Below are positions 53,975-63,789 of a stretch of 64,000 nt of DNA, one piece after another; position 1 is the stretch's first letter; each line of letters begins with the position of its first letter. Source of the stretch: Camelus bactrianus (lineage: Eukaryota; Chordata; Mammalia; Artiodactyla; Camelidae); the NCBI RefSeq assembly GCF_048773025.1, contig NC_133559.1, forward strand, positions 3,130,501-3,194,500, in the 5' to 3' direction. Both the position numbers and the translations under genes were made by a program. The notes beneath the pieces are model-generated. The model made no database searches, had not been told where the DNA came from, and was given only the letters and a program-made list of their open reading frames with translations.

Positions 53975-54530
53975 TTTATTTTTGTTTTAATTGAAATTTT
54001 TTACAATGAGATGCTTCTAGATTCACATGGAGTTGTGAGAAACGATACAGGGAGATCCTGCATACACTTTGCTCAGTCTTCTCAATGGTAACATCTTACA
54101 AAACTACAGCACAAGGTCACAGAAGGAAACCAACAGGACACCTCATTATCTTATGCACATTTCCCCATCTGACCTGTACTTGTCCATGTGTGTATTTTGT
54201 TCTGTGCCGTGTTATCACTGGCGCAGGTTCCTGTACCCACCTCCCCTGCTGAGATACAGAACAGCCCCATCCTGAGCAACCCCTGTGACATTCTGTGGTA
54301 AGCACATCCACCTCCCTCCTGCCCCTGACACCAAGCCCTGGCAACCGCTGAGCTGTTCTCCATTTCTATATTTTGTCATTTCAACTATGCTATGTAAATG
54401 CAATCACAGTGTGTAACCCTTTGGGACTAGCTGTTTCCACTCAGCATAATTCCCTGGAGAGTCACCAGCTTGTTGGGCATATCGGTGGTTTGTGCCTTTT
54501 TATTCCGGAGGAGTCGTCCCTGGCGAGGCT
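53975..54530 (-). mobile_element. L1M 3' fragment
   Basis: GAGATGCTTCTAGATTCACA, GAAACGATACAGGGAGATCC, CTCAATGGTAACATCTTACA, GAGATACAGAACAGCCCCAT and CACTCAGCATAATTCCCTGG are reverse L1M 3' landmarks over about 550 bases. 5'-truncated and without an open frame. Confidence 0.8.
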
Positions 54531-54799
54531 GTGCCACAGTTTGTAGCCTGTTGCCTGATTTAGGTGGAGGGAAGCTGGTTCCCTGCAGGTTCAGCTACTC
54601 CCTCTGCCCTCACCCCAGGTTCACATCCTACCCCAGCCCTGTCCCAGCTCCCTCCTCCTGTCTTCAGGGTCTGCACTTTTCCAGGCTTTACCTAGTAAAT
54701 CCCCAGTGAGGGTCTGCACCTCTCGCCGATCATAAATCACAGCCCTGTTCACCAGGCATGATGCACCCCACCTACACACACAACCCTCCTTCTACATGG

Positions 54800-54925
54800 C
54801 TTCCTTTGATGCCCCAAACTGGAGAGGTCAGGTGGCTTATCAGCAGTAACCCCTTTGGAGCGCTCCCTATTCAAATAGAGATCAGAGATGTTTAGCAACC
54901 TGCCAAACGCCACACAGCAGGAAGA
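54800..54925 (-). repeat. MIR fragment, diverged
   Basis: CCTATTCAAATAGAGATCAG followed by GTTTAGCAACCTGCCAAACG and CCACACAGCAGGAAG resembles reverse MIR (AACTTGCCCAAGGTCACACAG type). Confidence 0.45.
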
Positions 54926-55074
54926 TGGGCCGATGCCCATCCTGGTGCACCTCAATCACTGTAAAGACAGATCCCGAAAAGAGGGTGAGAGCAGGGGTCC
55001 CTGCCCTGGGCTCTGTCGGGGCTTAGCTCGGCCCTGGGCCTCACCACAGGGGCCTTGGCCGCTGCAGGTGAACA

Positions 55075-55365
55075 TGACATAATTCCTGTGGAGGGAACCG
55101 TGCTGTCTCACCCAGGGCAGTCAGTTTATCAAGCGTTGACAGTGCATTAGCTAAGTGATCGCTAGACTATTAATTTTCCCCCAGCCCTTGCCAGGGGTAT
55201 TACAGTGAGAAACGGCAGCTTAACCGCAGGGAAATTCTTCAGGGCGACAAAAATAAAAATAGCTCTAATTGAAGTTGATAGAAATTATACCCTTTAAAAA
55301 CACGTCCGGGTGCACTGGCTATAATGTAAATTAATGCCGGGGCAGGGTTTCTGTCACAGGATCAT
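55075..55365. promoter_or_regulatory. Strong candidate conserved noncoding element
   Basis: About 290 repeat-free, AT-rich bases: CAGTTTATCAAGCGTTGACA, GCTAAGTGATCGCTAGACTA, TTAATTTTCCCCCAGC, GACAAAAATAAAAATAGCTC, TAATTGAAGTTGATAGAAAT and CTATAATGTAAATTAATGCC. Homeodomain (TAATT, ATTAAT) and GATA-type cores are dense. The flanks are GC-rich. Developmental enhancer inferred. Confidence 0.5.
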
Positions 55366-55854
55366 GGAAACACAGTGACAGCCACAGCAAACAGCCTCCC
55401 AGGGCATCACATCTGCTGGGTCACGGCTCAGCGACCCTCAGTGTCAGGGGGCGGCAGGCCGGGCTGGAGGCTGGCGCCTGGGGGCCTGCAGAGACGCTGG
55501 CCCGCTCGCCCAGCCCTTACGGAGGGACAGCGGGCAGGACATGGCCAGGGCCCTTCTTAACTCCACTGCTGGGAAGCCTGGGTGTCCTGGCATCCTGCAG
55601 GCCCGGGGGCACAGGTCACCAGCCCTTAGTAAGCCAAGCCAGTGCTCCAACACCACTGTCATTGCGGGGCCCTGCTCACCAAGCTGGACGCCGACTTGAA
55701 ATTCACCCATTCAAACATGTTAATGACAGGGGCCCCAGACAACGAGACAGAATCTGTGTGTTCTGGTCACAGCAGTGAACCGTCTCCTGGCAGCCAAAAG
55801 GTTTCATTCGAGATATGAAGGAATGATAAATATAATGGCAATAAAATATGGCTA

Positions 55855-56085
55855 AACATAGGCATAGCACCTGCTCTGCGCTCCACACTGTTTTAAGTAC
55901 TTCCCACACATTTTAATTCACTTAATCCTCGAAACAACCAGGGAGCTAGACACTGTCATTATCAGCATCGTTCCAGATGAGAAAGTGCGTCTGGAGGCCC
56001 AGAGAGCTTGTGTAACCTGCCTGGAGGGACAATCAGGGGCAGAGCAGGGGTTGAGCCCACTAAGCCTCGTCTAGAGCTGCCCTCC
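55855..56085 (-). repeat. MIR SINE, near full length
   Basis: CATAGCACCTGCTCTGCGCT, CATTTTAATTCACTTAATCC, GATGAGAAAGTGCGTCTGG and GCAGGGGTTGAGCCCAC follow reverse MIR from 3' tail to 5' head. Confidence 0.7.
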
Positions 56086-56358
56086 GAACCCCATGCCCGG
56101 CGCCTCTGAGCCCAGCAGAGGCTGGGCCCCTGCAGCTGCAGGCGCACAGCGACTGAACTCAGAACACAGCATACGCAGCTGCACTGGGGCCAGTCCCGCA
56201 CACTCACATTTTTACATGGCTTGCGCAGTTTACTTCTATTTTGGCTGCACCCTCACCTACGGGATTGAGAATTCACCTAAACTTCCCATGGCCGCCAGTG
56301 GCTCAAAATTGTGCTCGGTGTCCACGGGGAGGAGGGGAGTCGAAGAACCAACAGACCC

Positions 56359-56533
56359 AGGAATTAATTTTTTTTAATTAAAAAAACTTTTCGGGGGCAG
56401 GAGGTAATTAGGTTTTTAAATTTATTTTTGTTTTAATGGAGGCACTGGGGATTGAACCCAGGACCTTGTGCATGCTAAGCATACACTCTACCACTGAGCT
56501 GTACCCTTCTCCCTGCACCTAGGAATTAATTTT
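56359..56533 (-). mobile_element. Camelid tRNA-Ala SINE (vic-1 type), whole, with 13-bp TSD
   Basis: The body is 56372-56520, reverse orientation. Read on the minus strand it starts with a tRNA-Ala(AGC)-like head: ACAGCTCAGTGGTAGAG (A box), ATGCTTAGCATGCA (anticodon-loop region) and GGGTTCAATCCCCAG (B box), then a CCTCCATTAAAACAAAAA body and an A/T-rich tail. An exact 13-base repeat AGGAATTAATTTT at 56359-56371 and 56521-56533 is the target-site duplication. It is not a functional tRNA gene, because the acceptor stem is lost and the SINE tail follows. Confidence 0.9.
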
Positions 56534-56660
56534 AGAATATGTATCAGGCCCCTGCCCTGGGCCAGGCACTGTTCTAGGCACTGGGGTTTCAGAGCAAGAT
56601 GGGGAAAGTTCCAGGCCTCTTGCCACTGACGTTTCAGGTTGGAAGAAGACATTAATAGCA
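56534..56660 (-). repeat. L2 3' fragment next to the SINE
   Basis: GGGCCAGGCACTGTTCTAGG, CACTGGGGTTTCAGAGCAAG and a TTCCAGGCCTCTTGCCACTG block follow reverse L2 order from its 3' end. Confidence 0.65.
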
Positions 56661-56849
56661 CAGCCGCTGACTCTGGGCCCACAGGCGAAAAAGAAAGTCA
56701 TCAAAAATGAAAATCCAAGCATGGTCTCCTGATGTAAGGACACAATTCAAAAATCTAAGAGTCTGACAAGCAAAGGATTTTAAGCTTACTCTTCTAAAAA
56801 GAAGAATTTCCCACTCTCTCTCTCTCTCCGTGGGCACACATGCACACAC

Positions 56850-57040
56850 CCCATTTCCAGGGAAAGAAATCTAATAATGGGAGAAACATTGAGGAGTGAT
56901 TTTCAAAGCCTGGCACTGCTGTCTTCCCTGAAAAGATCTGAGGGGAATAATTGACTGGAGCGAGTCCTGATAGAGGTGGAAAGGGGAAAAGTAAAAATGG
57001 GGAATGACGTGGGCGAGTCACGCCAGGGCCGGCTGTTTGT
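56850..57040. promoter_or_regulatory. AT-richer island, possible conserved element
   Basis: AAAGAAATCTAATAATGGGA, GTGATTTTCAAAGCCTGG, GAAAAGATCTGAGGGGAATA, ATTGACTGGAGCGAGTCCTG and GGAATGACGTGGGCG (CRE-like TGACGTGG). Repeat-free. Inference only. Confidence 0.35.
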
Positions 57041-57589
57041 TCAGAGAGATCACGGGAGACGTGAGAGCTGACCCCGGGGACAGCACAGACACGCGCCCCT
57101 TTCCCAGGAGGGAAATGACAGGCCAGCTGGCTTGGCACTGATACCGGCGCAGACTCTAGAACAAATCGTCGGGCAGCTGCGGGGGGCGGGGGCGGGTGTG
57201 GTGAATCAATTTGCAGTCCCGTAAGAGGGCACCAGGATGACTCCGCGGCTGCCAGCCCGGCGCGGGGAGGGGCACTGCAGCCCAGCCAGTGGAATCCCTT
57301 CTGTGGGCGAGGAAGCAGACGCGGGGGGACCTGCGTGATCCCACACTGTGTTCACTCAGCCCACGACAGCCACCTGGGTCAGGCCAGGGCCACCTGAGGC
57401 ACAGATGCCCCGCTGTGACCTCACACAGTCACCTGCCTGACTGCTCAAACCGACAGCGCCAACGGGAAAAGCAGCCTAGCTCACTTCACACCCGGCTGTG
57501 TTCCACACACATCACCTCGTTTCATTCTCGAGCACCAGTATCAGTAATACGCAGGAGGTCGACAGCAGCCTCCACCTATTAAAGCGTGC

Positions 57590-57775
57590 CTGGACTCAGG
57601 CAGCAACTCCTTCACTGTGGGCTGTGTGGCTGCAAGGAAGTTACTGAATCCTCTCTGGGCCCCAGCTTCTTCACCTGTAAAATGGTCATGACAGTCCTCA
57701 CTTCACAGGAAAAGAAAAAGACCCCAGACACAGCTGCTTAGAACACCGCCTGGCCCTTAGGAGCTGCTCAAGAGA
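57590..57775 (+). repeat. MIR SINE
   Basis: GTGTGGCTGCAAGGAAGTTA, CTGAATCCTCTCTGGGCCCC, TTCTTCACCTGTAAAATGGT and GCCTGGCCCTTAGGAGCTGC match forward MIR over nearly full length. Confidence 0.75.
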
Positions 57776-57799
57776 GCCCAGATTTTATTTCTCCTGACA

Positions 57800-58025
57800 G
57801 CCACTCCTTCAGATAATTACTCAATGTCATTGATTTATGTGCCAAGCACTGTTCAAATACTTTATACATCCTAACTTGCTAGATCCTCCTAAAACGCCTA
57901 TGAGGTAGGCTCTGCTGTGTCACACACCCATTTTGTGGATGAGAAGACTGAGGCACAGAGAGGGTAGGTCAGCTGCCCTGGGTCACACAGAGTCGGCTCT
58001 GCACCCCAGTGCTGTCATGCTGTCA
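57800..58025 (-). repeat. MIR SINE, inverted relative to its neighbour
   Basis: TTTATGTGCCAAGCACTGTT, CAAATACTTTATACATCC, GTGGATGAGAAGACTGAGGC, ACAGAGAGGGTAGGTCAGC and TGGGTCACACAGAG give a well preserved reverse MIR 25 bases from a forward MIR. Confidence 0.8.
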
Positions 58026-58064
58026 TCCTTAGTCTGTACCTTTAACCTCCACATAAAACTGCAC

Positions 58065-58190
58065 CCCCCAGAACAGCCCAGAAAGTTCAGAGGGCACTCA
58101 GGTTACCCCCATCGTACAAAGGACATCAAGCAACTTCATACAAACAGCTGGTTAGAGGTGAAGTGAGATCTGGATGAAGGCAAGTCTGGA
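58065..58190 (-). repeat. MIR fragment, diverged
   Basis: CATCAAGCAACTTCATACAA and CAGCTGGTTAGAGGTGAAGT resemble the reverse MIR core. Confidence 0.45.
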
Positions 58191-58394
58191 GACACAGTGG
58201 GATAAAGATCTCACAGTACGACAATCAGACAGCGGAACAGAGTGAACATGAAACGGGGAGGGGGCGACAAGGGTGAGTCAGCCCTTCTGGGGCAGCAAAG
58301 GGTCTGTGACCCCAGGGCACGAGCGAGGAGAGGGGGAGGGCGCATCTGGGAGCAGGAGGTCCTGGGAGCAGGAAGGGGCCTCCCTTGGTCCTGC

Positions 58395-58800
58395 GTCTAT
58401 TTTCCAGATCTTTATTCTGATGCTGTGCTTCTTTTGATCATCATGAAAAAGGAAAAGCACCACCGGCACCTGGTGGGCAGAGGGGCTGGCGCGAGCGGGG
58501 GCAGCGAGCGGGCTGCGGAGGCACGGAGGAGCCGGCTTTGTTTGAGTAATCTCTGTCTCACTGCAAAGATGAATGGGAGCTCGGGAAGTCTCCAGCACCC
58601 CCAAACCTCAGAGCGGGGGCAGCCTGAAATGTCGTCTGCCTCGCGTTTCTCAAATTCCGGGATGTTTCCCATATGAGAGCAATTTTTATTAAAAGGGAAT
58701 GGAATAGAATAAAAAAAAAAATACTGGAATGCACCACCTGCTGTAAAAACATCATTTTGTGAAACTTATCCTCCGGTTACTGAAGTATGTCAGCGTTGCC
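58395..58800. promoter_or_regulatory. Candidate conserved noncoding element (bipartite)
   Basis: An AT-rich left part (CTATTTTCCAGATCTTTATT, CTTTTGATCATCATGAAAAA) and right part (GAGCAATTTTTATTAAAAGG, GGAATGGAATAG, TACTGGAATGCACC, TTTTGTGAAACTTATCC) flank a GC-rich core with CACCTGGTGGGCAGAGG. Two GGAATG strings fit TEAD-type sites and TTATCC a GATA site. No repeat family is recognised apart from the A11 run at 58711-58721. Confidence 0.45.
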
Positions 58801-59149
58801 TCAGACCCAGACACCCAGGACCCCTGTTCCAGACCCTGTATTTAGAGTCCACCCCCATTCTGGTCCTCCCTCAAGTGTCCCCAAAGGCAAGGAGTCTGTG
58901 GGGCCAAGGGGGTGCCACACCCCACTGCCACCCTGCTCTCAGACAGTTTCAGGACCGGTGTCTCCCTGCTTGCATGCCCCAGTCCCCTCCTCGTCCAGTC
59001 TGTCCTCCTGAAGGGCGGCCAAGGTGCAGCACGGCTGGAGCTTGGACCAGCAGGCCAGGTGTCCACGTGTGTGAGCCCTGTGCCACGTGGGAACCAGGGC
59101 CAGGCGGGAAGTCTCTGTCTACTGTCCCCAGCAGCCCCACAGGCACCAA

Positions 59150-59340
59150 GGTCTGCACCTGGAGTGTGTGTGCCCGTGGGCGTGTGTGCACCGGAGCCTG
59201 TGTGTGCATGAGCATGCACGTACCCATAAACAAGCATGTGCACATGTGAACTGCACTGTGTCAGCCCGCACGTGTGCACGTGTGTATGTGTGCATGTGTG
59301 AACGCATGTGTGTAGGGGTGTGCATGTGTGTGATGTACTG
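59150..59340. repeat. TG-rich cryptic simple repeat
   Basis: About 190 bases of interrupted TGTGTG/TGTGCATG units with an internal GCACGTGTGCACGTGTG segment that alternates purine and pyrimidine. Confidence 0.8.
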
Positions 59341-59484
59341 CCCTTGTTCAGTAGCTCACAGTGTGGCAGCTGGAGATGGCTGCCAGGTCCACCGCGATTT
59401 GCCAGGGGCTGGGTGCTCTGATCCCACGCCGCGCCTTCCCTGTGGGGCTCCCTTGCTGCCGGCACCTCGGAGACTGTCTTCAAA

Positions 59485-59600
59485 GCCTGATGCTCAGACT
59501 GGGAGCTCCCTGAGCAAACCCTTGCCAACCTCCTGGCCCAGGGCCAGGCCTCATAAACGTTTGTGGAATGAATAAGTGAAAGAACACAGGCTCAAAATCC
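59485..59600 (+). repeat. L2 3' tail fragment
   Basis: GACTGGGAGCTCCCTGAGCA, CAGGCCTCATAAACGTTTGT and GGAATGAATAAGTGAAAG match the forward L2 3' end. Confidence 0.65.
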
Positions 59601-60390
59601 AGTGGCCAAGCCCCAGACACCACTGAGTCCCACACAACAGGAGAAGGGTTAATAAATGCTCCCAAATGACCCTGGTGATCACCAGTAACCGAGGCACAGG
59701 GAGTTCCAGAAGGACCCCAGCCCACACCTGAGTCAGAAGTAACCCCCATGCCCTGTTCTGTCACAGTCCTAAGATGCTGGGGCCCCAGGAAGGCCTGGGT
59801 CCTGCCTCATCAAGGCCCGTGAGCTGTGCCCTGGCCGTCCTCCCAGCACAGCCCAGGGGCATGAGGTGGCCCGCACCCTGTTGCCAGGATCCAGCCAGCC
59901 AGCGAGCGGTGGGGGCTCCACGCATCCCTAAGAGGGGAGCCCATCCGCTGGAGAGGGTGCTGCCTGCAAGTCAGGTTGGCCCAACAAACACTCGTTTTAA
60001 ACTCCACACTCGATTATTTAGGACACCTGGAGGCACTGATGGAGATGAAGGGGAACTAAAGCCCCCAAAGCCTTTCCTTGGCTCTGCAGCTCACAAGGCG
60101 GGGATGCCCTGAGGATGGACATGAAATCAGAATCACAGAAATCACAGAAATCAGGCATGGCCAGCAGAGGGAGGCTTCCAGGTGCCCTGGGGAGGGAGGG
60201 AACGGTGGGGAGGGGCAGCTTCAGAGCAGCACAGAGCCGTCCCCGCTGGGGTGGGGGCAGAAGAGCCAGGCACCCACCCTTGGTGCGTGGCTCCGTCTCT
60301 GGTGACGCACCCCCAGACACAGCCGCCCAGCATCCTTGGAGCCTGCTCTGTACAGCAGCCTCCACCTCCTGCAGCCCCCGAGGCTGCCAA
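59600..60390. other. Unique sequence, nothing recognised
   Basis: AATCACAGAAATCACAGAAATCA at 60129-60150 is a three-unit ATCACAGAA tandem repeat. Otherwise there is no exon, repeat or motif cluster to report. Confidence 0.35.
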
Positions 60391-60394
60391 GGTG

Positions 60395-60490
60395 CCAACT
60401 CACTGGCTCCTTGCTAATTACTCATTTTTGCAGATCAAAGGCCTCGTTTATTAAAAAGTGGATTGAACTTGCCTGCTTGCCTCCCTGGGA
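60395..60490. promoter_or_regulatory. Small AT-rich candidate element with a TCF/LEF site
   Basis: CTTGCTAATTACTCATTTTT (TAATTA at 60415-60420) and CAGATCAAAGGCC (TCF/LEF consensus AGATCAAAGG at 60432-60441) precede CTCGTTTATTAAAAAGTGG. The flanks are GC-rich. Function inferred. Confidence 0.35.
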
Positions 60491-61019
60491 AACAAAGCTA
60501 AGCCGGTGCCATGTCCGCCTCCCCTCCGCCTCTGAGCCCTACCCTCCTTCTGCCCGGCTTCGCAGAGCAGAGACCCCGTCAGTGCTGCCTGGGGCACCTG
60601 CGGCCGTGGGGCTGGGTCAGCAGGCCAGCTCTGGGCCAGCTCAGGGGACGGGCTGACCTGTATCTGGTGCCTGGCTGGTGTTGTGAAGCTGGCTGGTGTC
60701 CCACAGCCCCAAATAAGGGCTCCTCCATGAGCAGCTCACCCCATTCCCAGTGCCCCGACGCCACCATGCTGCCCCTGCCCCTCTGGTTGGGATGCCAGAG
60801 TGAGACTAGTGCTGCGGGAGCTCAGTCTCCTGGGATGAGCAGGACTCTGAGGACACAGATGAGAGGAAGGGATCCCAGGGAAGGGAAGCTGAGAAGGGGC
60901 ACACTCACCAGGCATGAATCTGCCCAGCCCAGGCACAGGGGGACAATGACAGCAGATAAAGCCAGACAAGCCCTTTACGAGGGGCCAAGGGCACCGGCAG
61001 CCCCCAGGCTGTTCCCCCC

Positions 61020-61140
61020 TGTCTTGCTACTGAGGCCCTGTTCCAAAGTGTGGGTAACTGTCACCATGACACCCATTTTCCAGAGGGCAAAAGTGACGCC
61101 AAGAGGCCCAGGGCCACCCAGATGGGGAGCAGCTGCTCGA
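61020..61140 (-). repeat. MIR fragment, diverged
   Basis: CACCCATTTTCCAGAGGGCA followed by GCCAAGAGGCCCAGGGCCAC resembles the reverse MIR core and GGTCACACAG side. Confidence 0.45.
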
Positions 61141-61454
61141 GCCACAGAATTCACACCCTTGCCCCCCTGCTGGGTTCCCGTGGCGCCAGTTACCCCGTGG
61201 GCAGTGGGGAGTCGAGGGAGGGTGGAGGGAAGGGCAGTGCCGTTGCCACACTGGTGGGCCAAGAGGCGAGGGCCGCGGTGCCGTCAGTGGTGGGAAAGGC
61301 TCAGTGAAAGCAATGAGGTCCTGGGGGGGAAACGGAACTGGAACTGGGAAGAAGCCAGATCCTGGGCACCACAGAGGCCTGGGGCCCAGCCCCTAGAGGA
61401 GGAATATGCTTTGAATCCAAAGCTGACCCCCTTGGGTGGGTGGGGGCAGGGGCT

Positions 61455-61645
61455 GTCAGCAGGGGGCGGCATCTGGCCCTGTCTGGAGACATTCGGGTTA
61501 TCACGACTGGGGGTGCTCCTGGCATCTAGAGGGGAGGGACCAGGGATGCTCGCAATGTCCTGCAATGCAGGGGACAGCACCTCCACCTGGAAAAGGATGA
61601 TCTGACCCCAAATGGCAGCAGTGTGGAGGCTGAGAAACCCGGGCC
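61455..61645 (+). mobile_element. MER20 hAT-Charlie element
   Basis: CATCTGGCCCTGTCTGGAGA, CGGGTTATCACGACTGGGGG, TCCTGGCATCTAGAGGGGAG, GACCAGGGATGCTCGC, GATCTGACCCCAAATGGCAG and the close GGCTGAGAAACCCG match MER20 in order. It lies within the 3' end of a spurious 364-codon frame. Confidence 0.85.
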
Positions 61646-62364
61646 AGGGGACCCTCAGCCCAGAGAAGGACAAGGTGTGGGCATGTGGGGGTGTGGTGAG
61701 GAGGTGCCTGTGAGCCCCCTGAACTCAAGGGAAGTGGCACCCACAGGATACGCACCAACTGATGTGCAGGAAGCAGCCAGAGGTGTGGCCCCAGAGGAAA
61801 GGGGCTGCCCTCCCCAAGTCCTAGGGGCTGCCTGCACAGCTCCACTTCTGTGAGTTCACTCTCACCCAGGGAGCCCTTGTACCCTGCCCGGGAGGGGGCA
61901 AGCTACTGTGATTCAAACACTCCTCTGGGTCTTGCAAATGTGATAACAGTCCATAATCAGTTGGCTTTCAGGAAGGGAGATGGCTCTAGATTCTCCGTAT
62001 GGGCCTGAGTCAATCAGGTGAAAACTTTGAGAGCAGAGCTGATGCTTCCCCGAGGAGGAAGAAATCCTGCTCAGGGACAGCAGCTCCAGCCCGGCAGCAG
62101 AGGTCCAGCTGCCCTTCCTGGGGGCCTGCCCTGCAGATTCCACACTCGCTCCACCAGCCCCACCAGCACTCAGTCAGTTCCTGACAGTAAATGTCTTCAC
62201 ATCCATCTCCGGCTGGCCCTGCTTCTCTGGTTAGACCCTGATGGGTAGATGGGCCAAAGCGGGCCGTGGACCAAGACTGGTCACTAGCAGTCACTAGAAG
62301 TTGCTGGTGGCCTCGGAAAGCAAATACAGCCTAGGAGCAGAGCTAAAAGCCTCGTTCAGGGGCC

Positions 62365-62490
62365 TCAGTGGGCAGCAGCCACCTCTGGGGGCTTGCGAGA
62401 AACGCAGACTCCCAGGCCCACGCAGCGCTGCTGCGTCAGAATCCGCACTTCACCAAGACCTGGGGGTTCAGATGCTTCCCACAGTCGGAG
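62365..62490 (-). mobile_element. MER5A-like hAT fragment
   Basis: CACCTCTGGGGGCTTGCGAG, AAACGCAGACTCCCAGGCCC and GCGTCAGAATCCGCACTTCA give a reverse MER5A pattern without clear termini. Confidence 0.5.
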
Positions 62491-62860
62491 AAGCCTGGTG
62501 CAGACCACCCTGCAGAGACTGGCTGGGCAGGGAAGGAGAGGACAGGGGTGGTGGCGGGGAGGAGAGAGAGTTCTGAGGCTGGGAGTCCTCAGCACGGGCC
62601 TGCCTGGGACTGGGGAGCAGTGAGAATAACTTCTGGGGAAGAAGGGACTGAGCGCGGAGATGGGGGTTTCGGAGAGAAACAGAGGGGAGCAGGCAGAACC
62701 AGGGGTTTCTATGAAAGGAAAACAAGTGAATACAGCATGCGGGAAAAAAAATCACACATTCCTCTCCCGCTACGCAAATTAAGAATGGAGAGGAGGAGAT
62801 GTCTTCCACAGTTGGAACAGAACACACCAAGGCGCTGGCTTCTCAGCTGCTGTCAGCCTG

Positions 62861-63025
62861 GAGAGGTAGGGGGGAGGGGAGGGGAGGGGAGAGGTGGAGA
62901 GGAGGAGGGAGAGGTGGAGAGGAGGAAGGGGAGGGGAGAGGAGAGGAAGTGAGGGGAGGGAGGGGAGGGGACGGGAGAAGTGGGGAGAAGAGAAGAGGGG
63001 AGGGGAGGGAAGGGGAGGGGAGACA
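62861..63025. repeat. Purine-only GGGGA/GGAGA tract
   Basis: About 165 bases of almost pure G and A (units GGGGA, GGAGG, GAGGT) with only a few T interruptions. Repeated runs of four or more G make G-quadruplexes likely, and the mirror-like purine tract can form triplex DNA. Glu/Gly/Arg-rich frames here are artefacts. Confidence 0.85.
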
Positions 63026-63029
63026 CCAA

Positions 63030-63205
63030 CTGGTCTCCATTAGGAGCTCAGCTCTGGAACCCAACAGAGCTGGCTGTGAATCCTGCTGTGTGACCTCAGT
63101 CAAGTCACTTCACCTCTCTGAGCCTCTGCAGCTCCGTCTGGAAAGCAGGGCCAACGGGGGTCCTTATTTTGCGGGGTTGCTGGAGGACTCTATGAGTTCA
63201 GAGGT
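63030..63205 (+). repeat. MIR SINE
   Basis: GCTGTGAATCCTGCTGTGTG, ACCTCAGTCAAGTCACTTCA, CCTCTCTGAGCCTCTGCAGC and GGGGTTGCTGGAGGACTCTA match forward MIR. Confidence 0.75.
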
Positions 63206-63785
63206 ACACGGTGTGTACTCTTCATCCCCTTCTGCTAGTTTTATCATTATTTGGATGCAGGAGAAGGAATTACACATGTGGGTCCAGAAACCCAGATATC
63301 CCAGTGCATAGACCCAGGGGTGGATAGAGCAGTGGCCCCTCTGGTGGCCAACGGTGACATGGCCCTAGAAGACAGCGCACTGCAGCACTGCGTTTTTCCA
63401 CCTCTAGGTAAGAGCCGTGTTTGGTACCTACCCCAGTGGCTGGATGTGACAGAGAGTCTGGGCCCCCGTCCTGTGCCCAAGGCTGCCCCCGGGGCTGCTA
63501 GTATAGGAGAGGGGTCCCAGGGGTCCCTGTCAGATGCCCAGAGCCTGGAGAAGAGCAGCTGAGAGACAGTCAGATGTGGCCAAGCTGGTCCTCCACCTTG
63601 AGGTTCCACATCAAGGCTGGAAGCACCCAGGGGCACCAAATCACCACACGGTGACTCAGGTGGGCACACTCTTTCACCCAGAGGCCCCAGGGCCTGACAC
63701 ACACGCTCATGAAGTCCCAGGAGTCCACCTGAGAAGGAGGCGCCTGCTTTGGGTCTTAACATCTTCAAGAGAGACTCAAAGATCA
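63205..63785. other. Unique sequence, nothing recognised
   Basis: TAGTTTTATCATTATTTGGA near 63236 is briefly AT-rich. A 181-codon minus-strand frame has no domain and no compositional sign of coding. Confidence 0.35.
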
Positions 63786-63789
63786 GAAG

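Noticed and set aside
56359-56533. A tRNA-Ala(AGC) gene on the minus strand
   Set aside because: The head is tRNA-like with both promoter boxes, but it lacks a matching acceptor stem, continues into a SINE body and tail, and has a target-site duplication. It is a SINE.
60511-61605. Longest open frame, 364 codons on the plus strand
   Set aside because: No domain, biased composition, and its 3' part runs through a MER20 transposon fossil and an apparent MIR. Overlapping frames of other phases exist throughout.
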